DNA of 64,000 nt. Origin: Tritrichomonas musculus. Taxonomy: Eukaryota; Parabasalia; Tritrichomonadida; Tritrichomonadidae. Location of the stretch: NCBI GenBank assembly GCA_039105265.1, contig JAPFFF010000021.1, positions 1,364,001-1,428,000 of the forward strand. The letters run 5' to 3'. Shown one piece after another: positions 58,716 to 64,000 of the stretch; the stretch's first letter is position 1; each line of letters begins with the position of its first letter. The notes under the pieces are model-generated. The model was not told where the DNA came from. It saw only the letters and a list, made by a program, of their open reading frames with translations, and searched no databases. The translations under genes were made by a program, and so were the position numbers.

Positions 58716-59297
58716 ATGGCTGACGAACCCCACTTTAAAGTTGTTATGCTCGGTGATTCCGGCGTCGGAAAAACAGCACTCGTTAACAGAATCTCAGAAG
58801 GCGTCTTTAACGAAGCTCACGTTCCAACCGTCGGAAGTCAATTTATTGCATTACCATTAGAAGTTAACAAGAGAAAGATGACACTTGAACTTTGGGATAC
58901 CGCTGGTCAGGAAGTTTATCGTTCACTTGTTGGCTTTTACACACGAGAAGCTAAAGGTGCATTTTTAGTATTTGATGTTACGAGCGAACAGACCTTTAAT
59001 TCCCTTGCTGAGTGGGTCAAATTTGCAAACGAAGCCACTCCCGGAGTTAAAATCATTCTCTTCGCCAACAAAATCGATTTAGAAGACCAGAGACAAGTTC
59101 AAACAGCGCAGATTAAGCAATTCGCCCAAACTAACGGAATCGATTTCATCGAAGGTTCCGCTAAAACTGGACAGAATACTGTTGATGCATTCGAAAGAAT
59201 GGGAGAAATGATGCTCTCAACTGAAGCTGCAAATCAACCACAACTTAATATTGCTCCTGAACCAAATGATGAAAAGAAAAAGAAAGGTTGCTGCTAA
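58716..59297 (+). CDS. Rab-family small GTPase
   Basis: A 193-aa GTPase with all canonical motifs: GDSGVGKT (14-21), switch I PTVGSQF (37-43), WDTAGQEVYRSL (60-71), NKIDL (117-121), GSAKTG (146-151) and a KKKKGCC prenylated C-terminus. The intact Gln in DTAGQE contrasts with the other Rab in the window. VGSQF instead of the usual VGIDF/VGVEF in switch I points to a trichomonad-specific lineage that may bind other effectors. GC content is higher than in most neighbours, as often seen for strongly expressed trichomonad genes. The stop lies in TAAA. Its role is vesicle targeting; the exact Rab class is not resolved. Confidence 0.95.
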   Translation: MADEPHFKVVMLGDSGVGKTALVNRISEGVFNEAHVPTVGSQFIALPLEVNKRKMTLELWDTAGQEVYRSLVGFYTREAKGAFLVFDVTSEQTFNSLAEWVKFANEATPGVKIILFANKIDLEDQRQVQTAQIKQFAQTNGIDFIEGSAKTGQNTVDAFERMGEMMLSTEAANQPQLNIAPEPNDEKKKKGCC

Positions 59298-59828
59298 AAA
59301 ATCTCTTTGAATTGATTTAATTATTTATAATAATTTCATTTTCAATTTTTTTCACTCATCTTTTACGGATGATTCTTACGAGTTTTGGTAATAAACAAAT
59401 TCAGGAATAATAATAAGTGCAGCTCAATATAACTTTATCTTATTTTTCTGTTTAATTGACTAATCATGAGCTATAATTATAAATAATCTTTTTCAGTTAT
59501 TACATATTATAATTATTATAAATACATTTCTTAAAGCGTTACTTATTATTAAACTTGTCCGAATTTACAGTTATCAATATTTAATATTGAGTTAAAATCA
59601 TTATAATTTCTTTCCGAATATGAGTTTGTGCTTTTGCATATATATTTAACAGATATTTGAAATCATACTCTAACAGAAAAGTAAAATTTTAAATTTTTTT
59701 TTTATGATCAATACAAAACATTATTATGCAATAATCTTAAAAATTATTATAATAATCTAAACTGTGTAATTAAAAATTATTTATAAATTCAACAATCAAT
59801 ATGCGTAAAACAAAATATAAGAAAAAAT
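59298..59828. other. Convergent intergenic region, no gene seen
   Basis: 531 bp of AT-rich sequence between the 3' ends of the Rab and the RPC9-like gene. No RNA gene or repeat was recognised. Confidence 0.4.
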
Positions 59829-60320
59829 CTATTGCTTTTCATCATTAGCATCATTCTTATCAGATTTTTCGGCCACTTCAACTTCAACTTCAAGCGTATT
59901 TTGATAAGGGAAAAATTCATTAACTAATTCGATTATTTCATCAGCTTGCGATGAGATGGTTCCCCATTCTTCTTCTGTTGGAAAAATACATGCAAGCTCC
60001 AATGCATTTCTTGGTCTAACTGATAAAATATTCCTCATTTGGAAGGGGGTAACTTTCCCGTTCATTTCTTGAATTCTATCACAGAACTCTGGGATCTTCA
60101 CCTCATATCCATCATTTCCTTTTTCATTGGTTCCATCGGGCGAATTTGCTACAAGTGATGGTATCATCAATGTGCGAGCATCTTGAACTCGATCAAATTC
60201 AAATAAATAATCTTTATCACGTAAATCATTATATTTTTTGGCTTGCTTTCTTCGAGTTCTAACAACTTGCAGAACTTCATATGCCGTCATTACTGCATGA
60301 TTTGTTTCAATAATTTCCAT
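59829..60320 (-). CDS. RNA polymerase III subunit RPC9 (Rpc17/CRCP)-like
   Basis: This 163-aa protein starts MEIIETNHAVMTAYEVLQVV, matching the N-terminal block of RPC9 (N.A.L.NYEV...L). The second half, GKVTPFQMRNILSVRPRNALELACIFPTEEEW (~88-119), is the Rpb4/RPC9 HRDC-like domain (LT..E.LQLLN.RP.t.vEl.li.eeseeR). RPC9 forms the stalk of RNA polymerase III with RPC8 and contacts initiation factors. The C-terminal tail is acidic. The N-terminal match favours RPC9 over Rpb4. It lies head to head with the ribosomal protein gene, 153 bp apart, which suggests a shared divergent promoter for two translation-linked genes. Confidence 0.72.
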   Translation of the reverse strand: MEIIETNHAVMTAYEVLQVVRTRRKQAKKYNDLRDKDYLFEFDRVQDARTLMIPSLVANSPDGTNEKGNDGYEVKIPEFCDRIQEMNGKVTPFQMRNILSVRPRNALELACIFPTEEEWGTISSQADEIIELVNEFFPYQNTLEVEVEVAEKSDKNDANDEKQ

Positions 60321-60473
60321 TTAATGATATATTTAATGGTCAAATTAAAATAGTATTTATTTTAAAATTTTCTAAAGTTAACCATATTTTAAAAAACTAC
60401 GTTAAATTTATGGAAATAAATAAACCTCTGAATAATCGCGGTTTTAAGCTCAGCCTTTTTCAAAATAATCAGG
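60321..60473. promoter_or_regulatory. Compact divergent promoter between RPC9-like and eS28 genes
   Basis: Only 153 bp separate the two start codons. TCAAAAT sits 14 nt before the eS28 ATG and is a possible initiator. The small size suggests that regulatory sequence is shared between the two genes. Confidence 0.45.
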
Positions 60474-60674
60474 ATGGAAGAGGAACAAGTCAAACTTGCT
60501 GTTGTCAAGCAAATCATCGGACGTACAGGATCTCGTGGTGGCGTCACCCAAGTTAAAGTTCAATTTATTGATGATCCAGGAAGAACACTTATTCGTAACG
60601 TCAAAGGACCAGTTCGTGAAAATGATATCCTTTCCCTTCTCGAAACAGAACGTGAAGCTCGCCGTCTTCGCTAA
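60474..60674 (+). CDS. RPS28: Ribosomal protein eS28
   Basis: This 66-aa protein is a full match to eukaryotic S28: [25 protein letters not shown] (~7-31), then [30 protein letters not shown] to the end. It is part of the 40S head, near the mRNA exit. It is the usual length (64-69 aa). Codon use is biased to C-ending codons and GC content is higher, as expected for a highly expressed gene. The stop is in TAAA. Confidence 0.97.
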   Translation: MEEEQVKLAVVKQIIGRTGSRGGVTQVKVQFIDDPGRTLIRNVKGPVRENDILSLLETEREARRLR

Positions 60675-61212
60675 ATATTATATCAGTAAATGGATTATCG
60701 TTTATATTTTTTTACTATTGCTGTCAATTATAAAAAAACATTTATATATATATTTATTTACAATTCTTGTATTTTTATTTTTATAACAAGAATCCGCATA
60801 TAACTCAATAGTAGCTTACTTTCATTTATTTTCTTGATGTATTTTAAATTTTTAAAAATATAAATTTAATTTCAAATTAAATACAAATTCAAAAAAGATT
60901 AATGCTCTAAATACCATATTTTTTTTTTTTTTTAACAGAGCCTTAAATGTAAAGGCTAAACTCTGATGCTTTTAAAATGATTAAATCTAATATACCATTG
61001 TAAATAATAGGAATTTCTAAAATCTCATATAAATTATTCAATTAAAAATATAATTTTTTGAATTCAAATATTCTCTCATTTTTATTTGTAAATATTAAAC
61101 AATATTAAACATAATGCAAAATAAGAAGAAAAAAAATGTTTTAATATTTTCAATATAAATAAACTTTGATATCAGAAAATTCATATTAATAATTCAAATA
61201 TATAATTTATAA
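60675..61212. other. Intergenic with a small hairpin
   Basis: 538 bp between two plus-strand genes. A 16-T run (60919-60933 area) is followed by CAGAGCCTTAAATGTAAAGG and then CTAAACTCTG, which can fold into a bulged hairpin (60936-60965). Initiator-like TCATATT and TCAAATA lie within 30 nt of the SCAMP ATG at 61213. Confidence 0.45.
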
Positions 61213-62262
61213 ATGTCTAACCCTTTTGACGATACTGTTGCTGACGAGTATACAAATCCTTTTGCTAATAATAACTATGCAAATGATATGCCAGCGCCCG
61301 CTCCATCACAGTCTACCAATTCATACGAATCTACCAATTCAAACAATTCTTCTCAAGCAACTCAACCTCAAGCAAGCCAACCAAAGAAGTTTAACTCCCC
61401 TTTTTCAATGGGCAGTAAGAATAGGGATACATATAACGATCCTGTTACAAATATACAAATTACAAGTGATCTGTTAGATCGTCGTGAAGCAGAACTTGCT
61501 CGCCGTGAACGTATGATTGAATCTAGAGAGCAACAAATTAGAGATGGGACATTCACACCCCCATCTACAAATAAGAATTTTCCACCTCTTTTACGTTGGT
61601 ATTCATACCATCCTGATGAAGAATTACCTGAATCTGCTCGAACACAAGCCAAAATTCTCTTTTATATTTATTTAGCAATAGGAATTGTTTATTTGGTGAA
61701 CTGGATTGGCTGCTTGTTCTGCCTTAATCGTTCAGCAGCCCAAGCAACATCATCTCCAGCAACAAAAATAGTTCTTTCTACTATCTTTTTATTTGCATTC
61801 TATCCTCTATCATATGAAGTTTCTTACTTTGTTTATTATAAAGCCCTAGCCCAAGGCAAAGCTTTAAGATTTGTCTGCTTTTTGGCAACTTATGCTATTT
61901 GGGGTCTCTTCCTCGCATTCAATGCAATTGGAATGAATGAAAGCGGATCAGTCGGATGGATTCAGACAATTGATATGTTTGCTGCTGAAGGTGGTGGCGC
62001 CAAGATTGTTGCAGTTATTGGTATCATATTTTCAATTGCAGCAAGTGGTCTTTTCGCATTTATGGTATTTATTTTCATCAAACTTATTAAATACTACAAA
62101 GATGAAGGCCTTGAAAAAAGGACATATGCCGAAGCTGGACAATATGCTGCACAAAAGGCAAATGAAAATAGAGATGCTATTCTTGATGCTGCAAGAGAAA
62201 ATCCTGATGCAGCTCGGCAAATTGCAGGGGCTGCTACAGGAGCATATACAAAATTTGATTAA
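61213..62262 (+). CDS. SCAMP (secretory carrier membrane protein)
   Basis: This 349-aa protein starts with NPF motifs (SNPF at 2-5, TNPF at 14-17), which bind EH-domain proteins. A short coiled coil (~92-112, AELARRERMIESREQQI) and the conserved FPPLLRWYSYHPDEELP (~124-140) come next. Four membrane spans follow (~147-172, ~188-205, ~220-240 and ~264-290), with YYKALAQGKALRF in the position of the SCAMP E-peptide. The C-terminal tail is helical and Ala-rich. SCAMPs recycle between the trans-Golgi, endosomes and plasma membrane. The architecture is full length for the family. Confidence 0.92.
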   Translation: MSNPFDDTVADEYTNPFANNNYANDMPAPAPSQSTNSYESTNSNNSSQATQPQASQPKKFNSPFSMGSKNRDTYNDPVTNIQITSDLLDRREAELARRERMIESREQQIRDGTFTPPSTNKNFPPLLRWYSYHPDEELPESARTQAKILFYIYLAIGIVYLVNWIGCLFCLNRSAAQATSSPATKIVLSTIFLFAFYPLSYEVSYFVYYKALAQGKALRFVCFLATYAIWGLFLAFNAIGMNESGSVGWIQTIDMFAAEGGGAKIVAVIGIIFSIAASGLFAFMVFIFIKLIKYYKDEGLEKRTYAEAGQYAAQKANENRDAILDAARENPDAARQIAGAATGAYTKFD

Positions 62263-62558
62263 ATAATGAATAGAATGCATTCATTTAATTATTGGTAAAC
62301 AGTCAATTCCTAAAGTATATTTTAAATAGACATTTTTTTGCTAACAATTTACATGTATTAAATTTAATGTTTCAAAATTACCAAAAAAAATTGATAACAA
62401 AAACATCATGATATGCTTTGTATTGGCAATTCAACTCTTATTGTAAATTTGAATACTGATACAATTATTTCTTTTTTTCAATAAACTTTTTAAATTATAA
62501 GACCAAATATATATTCATTTGTTTTTTTGATAAGTTTTTTTTTTATAGAAATTATAAT
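62263..62558. other. Intergenic, no gene seen
   Basis: 296 bp of AT-rich sequence between two plus-strand genes. Nothing structured was recognised. Confidence 0.4.
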
Positions 62559-64000
62559 ATGAGAAACTTCTTTAGACGAAAGCCAGAGAAGGCAACATTG
62601 GATTCAACAAATCAACAAAATAATCCTGATGGAAGTTCTTCTACTTCATTTGGTGAAGATCATCCTTATTTTAAAAATGGGACTCCAGTATCTGCTTCCG
62701 ATATACTAAAAAAAGAAGATCTTCAAAAGAAATTTCCAAAGCTTTCAATTTGGCTTAGAAAATATCCAAGTGCAACAGGAGCTAATCTATATAATGGCTG
62801 CACAGACCTTTTGAAAATTTATTGTTTTGAAAAAATGCATTTAGATAACTCATATCATGAATTTCGCCAATTTGCACTCAAAAATCAAATCAACGAAGGT
62901 TTTAATTTAGTTTTAAAGTTTGAAAGATCAGTTAATAACTTCAAAGTTGATGTCGGCACAGCGTTTACAGATCCACCATTCGACGATTTAACCCACCTTG
63001 TAGAAGCTCATAAATATTGGAGATTGGCTCGTCAGCAAGATTTTGCAATGCAATTGATTAAATTTGAAGTAAATGAAATTGTACTCAAGAAGTATATGGA
63101 TTTAAAGCAAACAGCTGTTCATCTCGTCTCTCTGTTAGCAGCAATTGATGCAGTTACATTAAATTGCATTCCATACATCTCTTTTTCAAAATTAATGGTC
63201 CCAAAGGAAGTAATCATTCAATCCAGCCCATTATCTCAACGTTTAGAAAATTTGGCCAGCAAATATGCTCAGAAAAGCATTCAATCAATTCAAGAAATCG
63301 ACAAAGTTCGTACCAAATTTGATTTCGTTTTAAATTCAACACCAAATTCAGGTAACGATAAAGCTGATATAAATCAAATTAACCGTGAAAGAGAGCAATT
63401 GCAGGCTCAAGCTTTCAAGCAAATGCTAACTAAGCAATATCTCTCACCATCAACCAATTTAACGTCAAACTTATATGACAACCAAAATCATTCCCTCTCA
63501 ATATCTGCTGATTCGTCTTTCTTTTTTGATTTTGTTTCACATCCAAAATGCATAACATATTCATATTTCAAAGAATATGAAGCAAATCCTTGCTTAGAAA
63601 CTTACAGAAAACTTGTATCCGGTGTTATCGACACATTTTCTCTCAAAGGGGAAGAAGCAACATTAACAACTTATCTTTGTTCACTTTCGTTTGCTCAACA
63701 AATGGCACCAGAAGTATACTATCAAATTCCTGAAAAGAAAACAAATCCAGTTCAAAACAACGTCGAAACACCTGAAGGTAAGACAGAAACTGAAAAATCT
63801 GTTGCAAATGACAATAATCAAAAAATTACACAAGAAGATGCCAATGCAAAAGCAAAACAAACAGAATTAACATCAGATGTACAAGAGAACCAGCCACAAC
63901 CGGAGGAACCACACACTACAAGTGAAACATCATCACAACCACAAGATAATTCTGTGCAACAAGCAGAAACAACTTCACAGACACAAGAAAACCAAAATCA
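62559..64000 (+). CDS. Hypothetical protein, truncated by the window edge
   Basis: An open frame starts at MRNFFRRKPEKATL (ATG at 62559) and runs through the right edge (about 480 codons visible). Residues ~55-260 are a folded helical region (FPKLSIWLRKYPSATG, HLVEAHKYWRLARQQDFAMQL, LKQTAVHLVSLLAAIDAVTLNCIPYISFSKL). A helical linker (~270-295) follows, then a second region (~320-400) and a Gln/Thr/Asn/Glu-rich low-complexity tail (~405 onward). No family is recognised. The first ~190 residues have the feel of a helical VHS/ENTH- or formin-N-like fold, but no motif supports that. The gene continues beyond the window. Confidence 0.75.
   Translation, partial: MRNFFRRKPEKATLDSTNQQNNPDGSSSTSFGEDHPYFKNGTPVSASDILKKEDLQKKFPKLSIWLRKYPSATGANLYNGCTDLLKIYCFEKMHLDNSYHEFRQFALKNQINEGFNLVLKFERSVNNFKVDVGTAFTDPPFDDLTHLVEAHKYWRLARQQDFAMQLIKFEVNEIVLKKYMDLKQTAVHLVSLLAAIDAVTLNCIPYISFSKLMVPKEVIIQSSPLSQRLENLASKYAQKSIQSIQEIDKVRTKFDFVLNSTPNSGNDKADINQINREREQLQAQAFKQMLTKQYLSPSTNLTSNLYDNQNHSLSISADSSFFFDFVSHPKCITYSYFKEYEANPCLETYRKLVSGVIDTFSLKGEEATLTTYLCSLSFAQQMAPEVYYQIPEKKTNPVQNNVETPEGKTETEKSVANDNNQKITQEDANAKAKQTELTSDVQENQPQPEEPHTTSETSSQPQDNSVQQAETTSQTQENQN

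Noticed and set aside
1-64000. Spliceosomal introns, tRNA, rRNA and CRISPR arrays
   Set aside because: I looked for the trichomonad intron 3' motif ACTAACACACAG, T-loop sequences and regular spaced repeats and found none that hold up; genes read through as single frames.

Overview
The window is AT-rich nuclear DNA (roughly 28-30% GC by eye) from a protist with the standard genetic code, essentially intronless genes, very short 5' leaders, Asn/Asp/Ser-rich low-complexity insertions and both strands in use. Gene content points to a trichomonad (Parabasalia), most likely Tritrichomonas or a close relative. The signs are a CK1-family kinase with a long low-complexity tail, a membrane-anchored amylase, a decayed BspA-like leucine-rich-repeat gene, a tetraspanin-like protein, prenylated Rabs, TCA(Py)T-type initiator motifs just upstream of start codons, and abundant DNA transposons. 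This assignment is inference; no rRNA gene is present to settle it.

Layout. 0-7.9 kb holds a BACK-like coiled-coil protein, a CEP135/Bld10-type centriole protein, a TRAPPC11-like trafficking protein, a tetraspanin-like membrane protein and a ubiquitin-like/UBA-like protein. 8.2-9.4 kb is a decayed BspA-type LRR gene. 9.9-25.5 kb holds an orphan 849-aa protein, a NEK kinase, a small coiled-coil protein, a type II membrane alpha-amylase and a very large orphan solenoid-like protein of 1822 aa. 26.0-29.5 kb is a cluster of three paralogous coiled-coil genes. Two of these lie on the arms of a 980-bp inverted repeat that appears perfect, arranged head to head around a 437-bp spacer. 29.8-42.5 kb holds a cyclin, a tail-anchored FERM protein, a CK1 kinase, the axonemal protein CFAP91, a TMEM181/GOST-like seven-TM protein and an Ap4A phosphorylase. 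42.7-43.3 kb is a Rab with an altered switch II.

43.5-52.4 kb is a transposon-rich island. It holds a 432-bp TTAA-flanked MITE, a 1.46-kb element with 178-bp terminal inverted repeats, a small 76-bp inverted-repeat unit, a decayed Tc1/mariner transposase and an apparently whole 5.14-kb Kolobok-like transposon. That transposon has 18-bp perfect TIRs, TTAA target duplications and an uninterrupted transposase of about 492 aa whose C-terminus resembles the globular domain of linker histone H1/H5.

52.5-64 kb returns to host genes: a small coiled-coil protein, a RING-finger protein, a bacterial-looking alpha/beta-hydrolase, a COMMD protein, a Rab, an RNA polymerase III RPC9-like subunit, ribosomal protein eS28, a SCAMP and a gene running off the right edge.

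The host genes do not form operons. Recurrent themes are flagellar/basal-body biology (CEP135, CFAP91, possibly NEK), membrane trafficking (TRAPPC11-like, two Rabs, SCAMP, COMMD, TMEM181-like) and adhesion/surface biology (FERM, tetraspanin-like, amylase, BspA remnant). The most novel items are the H1-like fusion on the Kolobok-like transposase, the palindromic duplication of an undescribed coiled-coil family with shared TGACGT motifs upstream, and the tail-anchored FERM protein. No tRNA, rRNA or CRISPR was recognised.
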